DNA of 64,000 nt from Limosilactobacillus reuteri subsp. reuteri (GTDB lineage Bacteria > Bacillota > Bacilli > Lactobacillales > Lactobacillaceae), in the NCBI RefSeq assembly GCF_000016825.1, contig NC_009513.1, positions 116,001 through 180,000 of the forward strand. The letters are read 5' to 3'. The notes under the pieces were generated by a model. It saw only the letters and a list, made by a program, of their open reading frames with translations. It was not told the DNA's origin and did not search any database. Below are positions 29,549-42,039 of this stretch, in pieces. The number at the start of each line of letters is the position of its first letter. Within the stretch, counting starts at the first letter, position 1. The position numbers were made by a program, and so were the translations under genes.

Positions 29549-29590
29549 GAAAAAAGTCTAAAATCATTTGATTTTAGACTTTTTTCTTTT
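29549..29590 (+). terminator. Terminator after the two-component system
   Basis: A perfect AAAAAAGTCTAAAATC stem pairs with GATTTTAGACTTTTTT around a 4-base loop. Confidence 0.85.
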
Positions 29591-29683
29591 TCAATTATAT
29601 TCAACTAATTTTATATGTGGTAGACTAAAAGAGCATTGTGTCACTTGATATTATAAAAGATACAAATTATTGGAGGAAATTCT

Positions 29684-30592
29684 GTGGCTAAAGCACAAAT
29701 AAATCCAGAAAGGACACGCTGGCTTGAGGTGCTTGGTGTCTCAATGCCATTGTGTCTTAGTTATATTCCGATTGGATTGGCCTGTGGAATCTTACTACAC
29801 GCAGCAGGTTTAAACTTTATAATGATTTTATTGGTGTCGGTATTAGTGTTCTCTGGTGGGGCACAATTTATTCTGGCATCGTTATTAGCAAGTAACGCTC
29901 CATTAGGGACTATCTTTATCTCACTTTTCTTCTTGGAGTTACGATATGCATTGTTAGGATCGAGTTTATCTAAATATATTAAGGATAAATCAGCACGTTT
30001 CATCCTCATCTTTTCTGCATCAATGAACGATGAAAACTATGCTGTTAACTATATGAAGTTTGCAACTGATAAGAAATGGGATCCCGATGACGCGTTGTTA
30101 GTGGAGTATTATTCACTTGCAGCATGGTCGATTTCAAACATGGTTGGTGGTTTGATTGGTGGTGCAATTTCGATTGACCTTGAAGTGGTTGACTTTGCAT
30201 TAACTGCCTTATTCTTATATATGATCGTAATGCAAGTTCAAAATCACTTGACCCTAGTTATTGGCATTTTGGCAGCTGTTCTTGGTGTATACTTCCAGGC
30301 ATTAACTAAAAGTACACTGGGGATTATTATTGCGACCTTAATTGCTTCCTTTGTTGGATTCTTGATTGAAAATACAGTTCGTCATCATAGTAAGCATCCA
30401 AACTCGAACTGGTTCTTGACAAAAATGTTTAGGCCGAAGATCACAAAGACTACGATCGAGGATAAGCAAGCGCAACAAAAAGAAGTTAAGGAAGTTGAAA
30501 AACTGGAAACTAAGATTGAAGATGTTGTTGAACACCATGATAAGAAACATGAAGAGCGAAAACATGATGATCAACATCCTGATGAGGGCTAG
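29684..30592 (+). CDS. azlC: AzlC family branched-chain amino acid exporter, large subunit
   Basis: Membrane protein of 302 residues forming, with AzlD, an exporter for branched-chain amino acids or analogues. The family core (about 15-235: SMPLCLSYIPIGLACGILL .. FSGGAQFILASLLASN) is intact. An additional hydrophilic C-terminal tail of about 70 residues (from about 232), rich in Lys, Glu and His, is unusual; typical AzlC proteins end near 235-250. GTG start at 29684 behind TTGGAGG. azlD follows two bases after the stop. Confidence 0.9.
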   Translation: MAKAQINPERTRWLEVLGVSMPLCLSYIPIGLACGILLHAAGLNFIMILLVSVLVFSGGAQFILASLLASNAPLGTIFISLFFLELRYALLGSSLSKYIKDKSARFILIFSASMNDENYAVNYMKFATDKKWDPDDALLVEYYSLAAWSISNMVGGLIGGAISIDLEVVDFALTALFLYMIVMQVQNHLTLVIGILAAVLGVYFQALTKSTLGIIIATLIASFVGFLIENTVRHHSKHPNSNWFLTKMFRPKITKTTIEDKQAQQKEVKEVEKLETKIEDVVEHHDKKHEERKHDDQHPDEG

Positions 30593-30594
30593 AC

Positions 30595-30939
30595 ATGGAA
30601 CAACTATTAAGTAATAAAATCGTTTACCATATTATAGTGATTATCTTGGCAGCTTTAGCGGCATTTATTCCCCGTTATCTACCAGTATTATTCTTCTCAA
30701 CGCGAAAAATTCCAGAATGGTTTAATGAATGGATGAAATATGTCCCAGTTAGTTTATTTGCGACCCTGGTTGTAAAAGGGATTTTCTTAACTGGCTCTTA
30801 TCATTTTACTCTATTTGGTTATCCAGAACGGATTATTGCAGCATTGATCGTGATTGTGATTGCGTACTTTACTCGATCAATGTCGATTTCAGTAATTGCT
30901 GGATTGGTTGCTGTTTGGCTTCTGAGTTTAGCGTTATAA
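30595..30939 (+). CDS. azlD: AzlD family branched-chain amino acid exporter, small subunit
   Basis: A 114-residue protein with four hydrophobic segments and the AzlD signature FIPRYLPVLFFSTRKIPEWF near the N-terminus. It starts two bases after azlC, showing a two-gene operon. Together they are likely to export branched-chain amino acids. Confidence 0.9.
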   Translation: MEQLLSNKIVYHIIVIILAALAAFIPRYLPVLFFSTRKIPEWFNEWMKYVPVSLFATLVVKGIFLTGSYHFTLFGYPERIIAALIVIVIAYFTRSMSISVIAGLVAVWLLSLAL

Positions 30940-30977
30940 GAGTAGTTTTGTTATAATTAAATTAAGCTTTAAACAGT

Positions 30978-31020
30978 GGATTGGTTTCTAACTTGCGAAG
31001 GAGCCAATCCCTTTTATTTT
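30978..31020 (+). terminator. Terminator after azlCD
   Basis: GGATTGG (30978-30984) pairs with CCAATCC (31004-31010), followed by CTTTTATTTT. Confidence 0.7.
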
Positions 31021-31034
31021 AGGAAGTGAGTACG

Positions 31035-31908
31035 TTGGATTTTAAGCAAACAATTGCATTTGTTAATCTTGCTAATACTTTGGATTATCAATATGCAGCA
31101 AAAAAATCAGGGATAACGGTTGATGAATTGGTTCGCACAATTAAGGCGCTTGAAGAAGAGCTTAACGTCAAGCTTATTAGACCTGAAGGCGGCGTAGTTG
31201 AATTAACTGAAATCGGGGCAAAACTTTTACCGTTGATCACTGAAATTGCTCAAAAACATGCTAAATTATTATCGGTAGTTACGGATTATCGAAAAAAGGA
31301 AGCGGAAGAAGCGATCAAAGTTACTGTCGTCCCAGGCTTTGCCAATTATCAAGCAGCCCCGGTTGTTAAAAAATTAGCCCAACAACATAAAATGAATATT
31401 GTTGAAGATGTTGATCCAATGGCACAGCTACAACAAGGGGAAAGCGAGCTGGCATTTATTAGTTATGCCGGCAAACTTCCCGATGATTTTGAGGTGCTTT
31501 CAGTGGGAACTGATGACTTAGTAGCTTATATCCCAGCGCGGAACCCACTTTCTGAACAAAAGGAATTAACGCTTACTGATCTAAAAACAGAAAAATTTTT
31601 GACACTAAACCATCAAAATCCATTTGCAGTCTTTGTTCAACAGGTTTGTGCTGCTGCTGGATTTGACCCATATTCCGTTTTTGAAGGAGAAAAAGGAAGA
31701 ACATTAGTAAATATGGTTGCTTTGGGGGATGGGGATAACCTTGTTGATGGAACAATCAATAAGTGAAAACTTAGATAGTAAAGTGGTTAAAGTGCCAATT
31801 GTTCCCAAAGTTACTCAACACCTTGCTGTTGTTCGTCGTAAAAATGTAGAACACACGTCAGAGCAAGAAGAGTTATGGCAAGCTCTAAAAGAATCCTTTG
31901 AAAAATAG
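31035..31908 (+). pseudogene. LysR-family regulator with a frameshift at a G run
   Basis: The N-terminal 60 residues form a LysR HTH (QTIAFVNLANTLDYQYAAKK .. KLIRPEGGVVELTE) and an effector-binding domain follows. Near 31728 the reading frame shifts: TTGGGGGATGGGGATAACC has one G too many. Removing one base from the G5 run (31724-31728) restores L-G-M-G-I-T-L-L-M-E-Q and a normal C-terminus ending at 31908. As read, the protein stops at 31766. TTG 31035 with AGGAAGTGAG upstream is the likely start; GTG 31026 is too close to that site. Possible explanations are a real mutation, slippage or a sequencing error. Confidence 0.8.
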
Positions 31909-31917
31909 AAAAAAGAT

Positions 31918-31946
31918 TTGACATTTTCACGAACTACGCTTATTAT
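31918..31946 (+). promoter_or_regulatory. Promoter of the pyr operon
   Basis: A consensus TTGACA (31918-31923) and TATTAT (31941-31946) are 17 bases apart, directly before the PyrR-type attenuator. A CACGAAC motif, similar to a PurBox core, lies in the spacer. Confidence 0.75.
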
Positions 31947-31962
31947 CATAAATAACAAAAAT

Positions 31963-32052
31963 ACCTTTAACTTAGTCCCGTGAGGCTAGGAAGGATTTAA
32001 TTGAGCGTTTAAGTACACCTTCTTAGCTATTGCTGAGAAGGTTTTTCTTTTA
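31963..32052 (+). promoter_or_regulatory. PyrR-type attenuator 1 of the pyr operon
   Basis: The segment 31963-31994 contains the PyrR binding-loop pattern (TAGTCCCGTGAGGCTA flanked by CCTT and AAGG). It is followed by a terminator ACCTTCTTAGC/GCTGAGAAGGT (32017-32042) and Ts. In the established Bacillus mechanism PyrR with UMP binds this loop and favours the terminator. Spacing and order fit that model. Confidence 0.85.
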
Positions 32053-32103
32053 AGCAGTAGCACCAAGAATACGCCAGTAAAATCAATAGGTATTTTGAAA
32101 CGA

Positions 32104-32223
32104 CCGACCATTTAATTGTTTCCAGAGAGAGCAGAACGGTATGTTGTTTTTAGCCTACTTATATCCTAAAAGCAAACAGTGATGACTCTCGAAATTTAAA
32201 TGGGAAGTTATCACTGTTTTGTT
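32104..32223 (+). promoter_or_regulatory. PyrR-type attenuator 2 of the pyr operon
   Basis: A second binding-loop-like segment, TTTCCAGAGAGAGCAGAAC (about 32119-32137), is followed by a terminator AAACAGTGATGACT paired with AGTTATCACTGTTT (32174-32219) and Ts. It lies only about 60 bases after the first attenuator with no gene between. In Bacillus, successive attenuators flank pyrR and pyrP. Confidence 0.7.
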
Positions 32224-32252
32224 GTAATTAGACTGGAAAAGGAGCGCTATTG

Positions 32253-33182
32253 ATGATTAGTACAGAAAGAATTCAACCAAATTTAGTAACAGTTGCCGAC
32301 ATGGACGCAGCAGATGCAATTGATTTAATTCATGAAGCCCAAGCATATAAAGCTGGGAAGCAAGCGGTTCTCACTGCACCGGCATACGCGGTTAACCTCT
32401 TCTTTGAAAACTCAACCCGAACAAAGACTAGTTTCCAAATGGCACAAATGAAGTTGGGGATGAATGTACTAGAATTCGAAGCGGGCACGAGTTCAGTGAA
32501 AAAAGGGGAAAGCCTCTATGACACTGTTAAGACAATGGAATCAATCGGTGTAAATGTTGCGGTAATCCGTCATCCTGAAAATGAATATTACAACCAATTG
32601 ATTAATCATTCAGACCTTAAGATCGGAATTGTAAATGGTGGTGATGGTAGTGGTCAACACCCATCCCAATGTTTACTTGATATGATGACAATTAATGAAG
32701 AATTTGGCGATTTCAAGGGCTTAAAAGTACTAATTATTGGTGATCTTAGTCACTCTCGAGTAGCGCACTCAAATGCAATGATGCTTAATCGTCTAGGAGC
32801 AGAGGTTTATTTTGCTGGCCCAGAAAAATGGTATGATCCTACACTGGAACAATATGGAACTTTTGGTGACTTTGACGAATTGCTTCCTCAAATGGATGTA
32901 GTTAATTTACTACGAGTTCAAAATGAACGGCTAACGACTGCTGACGGTCAGGCTTTTGATGCTAATCAATATCACCAAGCTTATGGTTTAACTTTAGAGC
33001 GGGCCGCAAAGATGAAGCAGGGTGCAATCATTATGCATCCAGCGCCAGTTAACCGGGGTGTTGAAATTGATAGCTCCCTTGTTGAAGCGCCTAATTCCCG
33101 CATTTTCCAACAAATGACAAACGGCGTATATACCCGGATGGCAATTCTTAGTCGAGTTCTTCGTTACCAAGGATTGATGTAA
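32253..33182 (+). CDS. pyrB: Aspartate carbamoyltransferase, catalytic chain
   Basis: Condenses carbamoyl phosphate with aspartate, the first committed pyrimidine step. 309 residues, with the carbamoyl-phosphate motif [10 protein letters not shown] (about 53-62) and the HPSQCLLD motif near 136. AAGGAG and ATG 32253 set the start; the TTG immediately upstream is less likely. First gene of pyrBCDFE, with no regulatory pyrI subunit alongside, as in other Firmicutes. Controlled by the two attenuators upstream. Confidence 0.95.
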
Positions 33183-33195
33183 AAAGGTGATTACG

Positions 33196-36138
<2,943 letters not shown>

Positions 36139-36142
<4 letters not shown>

Positions 36143-36780
36143 CATATTCACAACGCGTTGCAAAGGCATTATTAGATATTCATGCTGTTACCCTTAACCC
36201 AGACCAACCATTTACCTGGGCAAGTGGTCTAAAATCCCCAATCTATACCGATAATCGATTGACGATTTCTTATCCAGAAGTTCGGCAAGCAATTTTTAAT
36301 GGGATGGTTGAACAAATTAAACTCCATTTTAGTGCGGCCGATGTTATTGCCGGGACAGCAACTGCTGGGATTCCTCATGCGGCATGGGTTGCTCAGAATA
36401 TGGAATTACCGATGATTTATGTTCGGACTAAACCGAAAGATCATGGTCAAGGCAAGCAAATTGAAGGGGTGCTTAAAGAAGGACAAAAAGTCGTCGTGAT
36501 TGATGACCTTATTTCAACTGGTGGCAGTGTACTAAATGCTGTGCGGGCGGTTAACAATGCAGGCGGAAAAGTAATTGGCGTTGTTTCTGTCTTTACTTAT
36601 GATTTGCCGGCTGCCGAACAAAACTTTATGGCAAATGGGCTGAAGTACTATTCAGTAACGGATTATATGACTTTGATTAAGGTGGCCAAGGAAAATAACC
36701 AAATTAGTACAGACCACCTCAAATCCCTTCAAGAATGGCGAAAAGACCCGTTAAGCTGGAGCAAAGAGCAAGCATCATAA
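36139..36780 (+). CDS. pyrE: Orotate phosphoribosyltransferase
   Basis: Joins orotate with PRPP to give OMP. 213 residues with the PRPP-binding motif VVVIDDLISTGGS near residues 117-129. The ATG overlaps the pyrF stop (ATGA), behind GAGGAGG, so the two are coupled. Last gene of the pyr operon before a bidirectional terminator. Carbamoyl phosphate synthase genes (carAB) are not part of this operon. Confidence 0.96.
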
Positions 36781-36796
36781 TAAATTGATTATCAAA

Positions 36797-36850
36797 AAAG
36801 TCTAAGATTGATTCAGAAAAATGTTAATCTGAAGTAATCTTAGGCTTTAT
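36797..36850. terminator. Terminator between convergent pyrE and the HAD-like gene
   Basis: AAAGTCTAAGATT pairs with AATCTTAGGCTTT across a loop that has its own short stem (GATTCAG../..CTGAA). T runs lie on both sides, so it can serve both strands. Confidence 0.7.
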
Positions 36851-36851
36851 C

Positions 36852-37511
36852 TTATTGCTTATCTTCCCAAATCTTTTGGAGCATTGGGTAGCGTAAGTCA
36901 CCAACTTGTACTACTTGATAATCTGCACTTGCTAATGTTTTGGCATCACCAACACCAATTGCAATCGCATTTATGTGATGAATATTCTCGATATCATGAG
37001 CTGTCGTTCCAACTCCTATACAATTAGCGCCGATAAGGTTTAATTGATTAACAGCAGTTAGATATGGGTTTTCTTTATCATTAGTCTTAACGATACTATC
37101 GACATAGTTATCAAGGCCAATTTGTTTGAGGACATTTTGCACATCCCCATTAGTATCTAAAACAGCAATTTTAACGTAATGATCATAGAGATTTAGTAAA
37201 AGACGCTTAATCCCTGGAAGTTGATCTTTTTCACTTAGGCTATCCGCTTCTTCGTTAAGAAATTTTTGCCATTCTGCAATCATTGAAGCCTTTTCGCTAG
37301 GGGCAAGATTAGCATTAAAATGGGCTAAGATTAGGGAGAGCCCTTGCGAAGGAGTAAGGTTATCAAATTGGGAAGCTAATTTTCCAGGTAATCCCATCCC
37401 AAATTCATACATTGCAAAACGTTGCCAAGCAGTAAAGGATAACTTATTTGTATTAACAAAGATATTATTAAACGAAAAAATCGCACCGTCCATGATTAAA
37501 CATCCCTTCAT
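36852..37511 (-). CDS. HAD superfamily protein with degenerate catalytic motifs
   Basis: A 219-residue protein of the beta-phosphoglucomutase-like HAD group by overall pattern: N-terminal DG-containing strand, helical cap and C-terminal Rossmann part. Motif I, normally DxDG, reads LIMDG, so the nucleophilic Asp is replaced by Ile. Motif IV, normally GxxDS or EDS, reads GVGTTAHD, with the acidic pair replaced by Thr. Motif II (VLDTNG) and a Lys (NDKENPY) remain. This predicts loss of phosphatase activity. ATG 37511 matches the fold but lacks an RBS; ATG 37493 has AAGGGA well placed and is a good alternative start. Confidence 0.75.
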   Translation of the reverse strand: MKGCLIMDGAIFSFNNIFVNTNKLSFTAWQRFAMYEFGMGLPGKLASQFDNLTPSQGLSLILAHFNANLAPSEKASMIAEWQKFLNEEADSLSEKDQLPGIKRLLLNLYDHYVKIAVLDTNGDVQNVLKQIGLDNYVDSIVKTNDKENPYLTAVNQLNLIGANCIGVGTTAHDIENIHHINAIAIGVGDAKTLASADYQVVQVGDLRYPMLQKIWEDKQ

Positions 37512-37589
37512 AGGTAATTATGTCTATATTTTAACGTAATCGAAAATGAAAGGGAATACATTTATAATAACGAACGATATAATAAGGGC

Positions 37590-37630
37590 CTCCATCACCC
37601 GGTTAAGCCGAACGTTGGAGACCCATTTGT
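37590..37630 (-). terminator. Terminator-like hairpin after cfa
   Basis: GGGCCTCCA pairs with TGGAGACCC (one mismatch or G-T) around a loop containing a CCGGTTAAGCCGAACG inner stem. It lies just beyond the cfa stop on the minus strand; the T tract is weak. Confidence 0.45.
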
Positions 37631-37635
37631 TTTTT

Positions 37636-38811
37636 CTATTTTGTCATGTAATCCCGAGTCATTGGTAAGTTTTTACCTGAAGGACCCTTAGTAATCAAGT
37701 ATTGAATAACATCAATGTTTCCAGATTCAAAGGATGCAGCACATGCTTGAAGATATAAATCCCACATCCGTGTAAAACGTTCACCCATCATATCAAGGAT
37801 TTGGGCACGATGTTCATTAAAGTTCATGTCCCAAATTTCGAGGGTGCGTTGATAGTGACGGCGAAGCATTTCGATATCAGCGATTTGCATATGATTTTCT
37901 TCAATGTGACCGATCATTTCTTCGAGACCAGGTACGTAACCGCCAGGGAAGATATACTTGTTAATCCACCCATTATATGCACCGCCTTGTTGACGAGTAA
38001 TACCATGAATCAAGGCAACACCATCATCAGCAAGGTAACCTTGGATATCTTTAAAGTAAAGACCTAGATTTTCTTTTCCAACGTGTTCAAACATACCAAC
38101 GGATGTAATGTAATCCCACTTTTGGTCACCAAGTTCACGATAATCAACTAGTTTAACTTCGGCAACGTCTTGCAAACCTTCTTTTTCAATCCGTTCCTTA
38201 ACAAAGCGATATTGTTCTTCACTTAAAGTAACCCCGGTAACTTTTAAGCCATATTCTTTTGCAGCGGTTAGCATTAATGTTCCCCAACCACATCCAATAT
38301 CAAGCAATGTTTTGCCAGGCTTTGGATCAAGCTTCTTTAAGATGTGATGAACCTTGTCAACTTGGGCCTTTGTAAGATCATCGTGGTTGCCATCAGTAAA
38401 GTAAGCACATGAATAAGTTAGCGTATCATCAAGCCATAACTTGTAGAAGTCGTTCCCTACATCATAATGACTTTGAACATCATTTTCACTTTCTTTTTCT
38501 GAGTGGCCTTGTTTAGGTAAAAATTTGCGGAACTTAGAACTCCGCATAAAACTATCAGCACTTTCATAGGCTGATTCGATCAATTCTTGAATGCTACCCT
38601 GGATCTCAATCTTCTTATCCATGTAGGCTTCCCCAAGTGCAATTGAGGCGTTCTTGGTAATATCACGCATTGGAATTTTTTCCTTAAAAGTGATAGTTAC
38701 CTCGGGAGTTCCGTCACCATAGATAACACTTGATCCATCCCAAAATACGATCTTTACTGGAATGTTAAACGAGTGCTTTAGTAGTGACTTATAGAACGTC
38801 TTTTCTAACAT
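37636..38811 (-). CDS. cfa: Cyclopropane-fatty-acyl-phospholipid synthase
   Basis: Adds a methylene bridge from S-adenosylmethionine to unsaturated acyl chains in membrane lipids. It is tied to acid and stress tolerance in lactic bacteria. 391 residues, with an N-terminal lipid-binding region and a SAM-dependent methyltransferase domain ([13 protein letters not shown] near residue 170, followed by GVTLSEEQ and MFEHVG). AGAAAGAAGG lies 9 bases before the ATG at 38811; longer in-frame starts upstream lack an RBS. Transcribed opposite to the surrounding operons. Confidence 0.94.
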   Translation of the reverse strand: MLEKTFYKSLLKHSFNIPVKIVFWDGSSVIYGDGTPEVTITFKEKIPMRDITKNASIALGEAYMDKKIEIQGSIQELIESAYESADSFMRSSKFRKFLPKQGHSEKESENDVQSHYDVGNDFYKLWLDDTLTYSCAYFTDGNHDDLTKAQVDKVHHILKKLDPKPGKTLLDIGCGWGTLMLTAAKEYGLKVTGVTLSEEQYRFVKERIEKEGLQDVAEVKLVDYRELGDQKWDYITSVGMFEHVGKENLGLYFKDIQGYLADDGVALIHGITRQQGGAYNGWINKYIFPGGYVPGLEEMIGHIEENHMQIADIEMLRRHYQRTLEIWDMNFNEHRAQILDMMGERFTRMWDLYLQACAASFESGNIDVIQYLITKGPSGKNLPMTRDYMTK

Positions 38812-38982
38812 GAAACGCATCCTTCTTTCTGCAATAATAATATTCATTATAACACCCTCAAAATAAAAGTGTTTCAAGACAATTTATAAAAAACATTTCA
38901 TAAGAAAGCGATAAACTAATTGCTGAAAAAATGAAAGCTTGCTACTATGCTAATTAGTAGGAAAAATAGGGGAGATGATTGA

Positions 38983-40008
38983 ATGACGAATGCCTGGAAG
39001 CATTTTATTGAGAATGTGAAACTACGGCGCTTCACCGTCTTATTATTAATCATTGTCGTACTCTGGTTAATGAGATCAATGATGAATTTAATTTTATTTA
39101 CGTTTATTCTTACTTACCTTGTTGTTAGTTGGGTAAGACTCGTCCAGCGGTGGTTACCACGAATGTCGACAAGTTTAATTGTAATCGTTACCTATGTGTT
39201 GTTAATTGTTCTATTGTATTTAGGAGTGACACGCTATTTACCAGTTTTGTCTCGGCAAGTTGTTAAAATGGTTAATTCAGTAGTTCATTTCTATAGTACG
39301 CATCAAGCGACGATGATATATCGTTATGTCAGCCATTACGTAAGTACCGCTACTATTATGAGTCAGGTTCGACATGGGATAACAATCGCAGTTAGCACTT
39401 TGACAAGTATTGGTGCAATCACTGTTTCATTTGTAATGTCTTTAATCTTGAGTTTTTTCTATACGCTTGAATTAAAACAGATGAATGAATTTTCTCATAG
39501 CTTTTTAGATAGTGATTTTGGCTGGTTTTTCCAGGATATTGATTATTTTGGCAAGAAATTTGTCAATACTTTTGGGGTTGTATTGGAGGCCCAATTCTTT
39601 ATTGCTATTTGCAATACGGTGATTACCACGATTGGCCTATTATTTATGCGGATGCCACAGATTTTCGCCCTATCGTTGATTGTATTTATCTTTAGTCTGG
39701 TTCCGGTTGCTGGAGTAATTATTTCAACAATCCCCTTGGCGATGGTTGGTTACTCAGTCGGTGGAATTCGCGATGTGGTTTACATTATCATCATGATTAT
39801 CATCATCCATACTTTGGAGGCCTACGTCTTAAATCCTAAGTTTATGTCTAGTCGGACAGATCTACCAATCTTTTATACTTTTATTGTATTGCTGATTGGT
39901 GAACATCTTTTTGGTACATGGGGATTGATTGTGGGAGTACCAATCTTTACTTTCTTACTTGATGTATTAGGCGTAAAATCCATTCGTGGTGCAAAAAAAA
40001 GTAAGTAA
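38983..40008 (+). CDS. AI-2E family transporter (PerM-like)
   Basis: A 341-residue membrane protein with about seven to eight hydrophobic segments and the C-terminal motif ILNPKFMSSRTDLP-like (residues about 280-300: AYVLNPKFMSSRTDLPIFY) typical of this family. Members are often called AI-2 exporters, although ion antiport is proven for some; the substrate here is unknown. GGGGAGATG precedes ATG 38983. Confidence 0.88.
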   Translation: MTNAWKHFIENVKLRRFTVLLLIIVVLWLMRSMMNLILFTFILTYLVVSWVRLVQRWLPRMSTSLIVIVTYVLLIVLLYLGVTRYLPVLSRQVVKMVNSVVHFYSTHQATMIYRYVSHYVSTATIMSQVRHGITIAVSTLTSIGAITVSFVMSLILSFFYTLELKQMNEFSHSFLDSDFGWFFQDIDYFGKKFVNTFGVVLEAQFFIAICNTVITTIGLLFMRMPQIFALSLIVFIFSLVPVAGVIISTIPLAMVGYSVGGIRDVVYIIIMIIIIHTLEAYVLNPKFMSSRTDLPIFYTFIVLLIGEHLFGTWGLIVGVPIFTFLLDVLGVKSIRGAKKSK

Positions 40009-40061
40009 AAAATAAAGTTCCATAGCGGGATTTTATTTTTTGCTTTTTGGTTATCCGAACA

Positions 40062-40146
40062 ATATACGTTGGTTAGTTGAATAAAGTTAACGGAAATCGA
40101 ACTTATTTTGCAAAATAGCTGAAAAAGTCTTGAGTTAGTGTATAAT
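40062..40146 (+). promoter_or_regulatory. PurBox-like sites and promoter of fhs
   Basis: TATCCGAACAATAT (about 40063-40076) and AATCGAACTTATT (about 40095-40107) match the PurBox core CGAAC with A/T flanks, in direct orientation. A consensus TATAAT (40141-40146) has no good -35, which fits an activator-dependent promoter. By analogy with Lactococcus, PurR would respond to PRPP. Confidence 0.6.
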
Positions 40147-40184
40147 GAAATTAAGATAGGCCTAAAGAAAGGAAGCTGATATTT

Positions 40185-41846
40185 ATGACAGACATTGAGA
40201 TTGCAGACCAAGCGACCCTGGAACCAATTACAGAAATTGCCGAGAAACTCGGACTTTCAGAAGACGAAATCGAACAATATGGTAAGTACAAAGCTAAAAT
40301 TGATTTAAATGTAAAACCATTACCTGATAAAAAACATAAACTAATTTTAGTTACGTCCATCAACCCGACTCCTGCTGGTGAAGGAAAGTCGACTGTCCTC
40401 ATTGGCTTAGGGGATGCATTAAATCAGTTAAATTATCAGACAACGATTGCGATGCGTGAACCATCAATGGGTCCCGTTTTTGGAATAAAAGGTGGTGCAA
40501 CTGGTGGTGGATATAGTCAGGTTGTTCCAATGGAAGATATTAACCTGAACTTTACCGGTGACTTACATGCGCTTACTAGTGCTAATAATACGTTGGCTGC
40601 TCTAATTGATAACTATATTATGCGTGATAATGCAATGAATCTTGATCCGCGGCGAATTATCTGGAAACGAGTAGAAGACGTTAACGATCGTGCGCTTCGG
40701 AATGTAGTTACTGGTCTTGGCGGTCCAATGGCTGGTGTTCCACGTGAAACGGGCTTCGACATTACAGCTGCCTCCGAGTTGATGGCAATTTTATGCCTTT
40801 CAACTAGTCTCCATGACTTGAAAGAACGGATTAGCCGAATTGTAGTAGGATATACATACGATAAAGAACCGGTCACAGTTGGCCAGCTTAATTTTCAGGA
40901 TGCAATTACAATTATCTTGAAAGACGCATTGAAGCCTAACCTTGTTCAAACTTTAGACCATACCCCAACTATTGTTCATGGTGGCCCATTTGCTAACATT
41001 GCCCATGGTTGTAATAGTGTTTTGGCGACCCAAACTGCCCTTAACCTTTCTGATTATACTGTAACGGAGGCTGGTTTTGGGGCTGACCTTGGTGGAGAAA
41101 AGTTCCTTGATATTAAACAACGTGTTCTTGGCAAGCATCCAGATGCAATTGTCATCGTAGCGACTGTCCGAGCGCTAGAATACAATGGCGGTGCCAAACT
41201 TGCAGACTTAAATGAAGAAAATCTTGATGCGCTGAAAAAAGGTATGGCAAACCTTAATCGTCACATTAAGAATATGCAATTATATGGGTTACCAATCGTA
41301 GTTGCAATCAATCATTTTGTCAGTGATACCGATAAAGAAATCCAAATGATTAAGGATGATTGTGCTAAGCAAAATGTTGAAGCGATTTTGACTGATGCTT
41401 GGGCTAAGGGCGGTAAAGGTACCCATGATTTGGCTAATAAAGTAGTCGAACTTGCTGATAGTCCAAGTGAATTTACTCATATCTATGACGTTCAAGTTGA
41501 TGACCTTCAAACTAAGTTAGAGAAGATTGCTAAGCAGATTTATGGTGCTAAAGAAGTATCATTTAGCCGTAAAGCACAAAATCAATTGAAGCGGTTTGCT
41601 AAGTATGGATGGAATGATTTGCCAGTATGTATTGCCAAGACCCAGTATTCATTTACAGATGACCAAAAACAACTAGGTGCCCCAACTGACTTTACTTTCC
41701 ATATTCGGGAATTGGTACCAAAGATCGGTGCCGGCTTTGTCGTGGCATTAGCTGGTAATATGATGACAATGCCAGGCCTCCCTAAAGAACCAGCTGCTGT
41801 AAACATGATGATTGACGATAATGGTAAAATTACCGGATTATTCTAA
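40185..41846 (+). CDS. fhs: Formate-tetrahydrofolate ligase
   Basis: ATP-dependent synthesis of 10-formyl-THF from formate, supplying the two formyl transfers of purine synthesis (PurN and PurH in this window). 553 residues with the P-loop-like [17 protein letters not shown] near residues 64-80, [22 protein letters not shown] and the later [21 protein letters not shown] precedes ATG 40185. The PurBox-like sites upstream connect it with the pur genes 4 kb away. Confidence 0.96.
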
Positions 41847-41857
41847 ATAACCAACAC

Positions 41858-41897
41858 AAAACATCGATTGTGCAATAACGTACATCGATGTTTTTTT
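41858..41897 (+). terminator. Terminator after fhs
   Basis: AACATCGAT pairs with ATCGATGTT around a loop, then TTTTTT. Confidence 0.8.
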
Positions 41898-42039
41898 CAC
41901 AAACTTTTCAAGGTTAGCGGATTGAAGTTATTGATATACTACTATGTGAACTTAATCGTTTTCTTGTGAAATTATAAAATAAGGACTACAGTAGAGGTAT
42001 ATCGCTTTATAAGTTTAATTAGGTAGAGGTGAATGGCTA

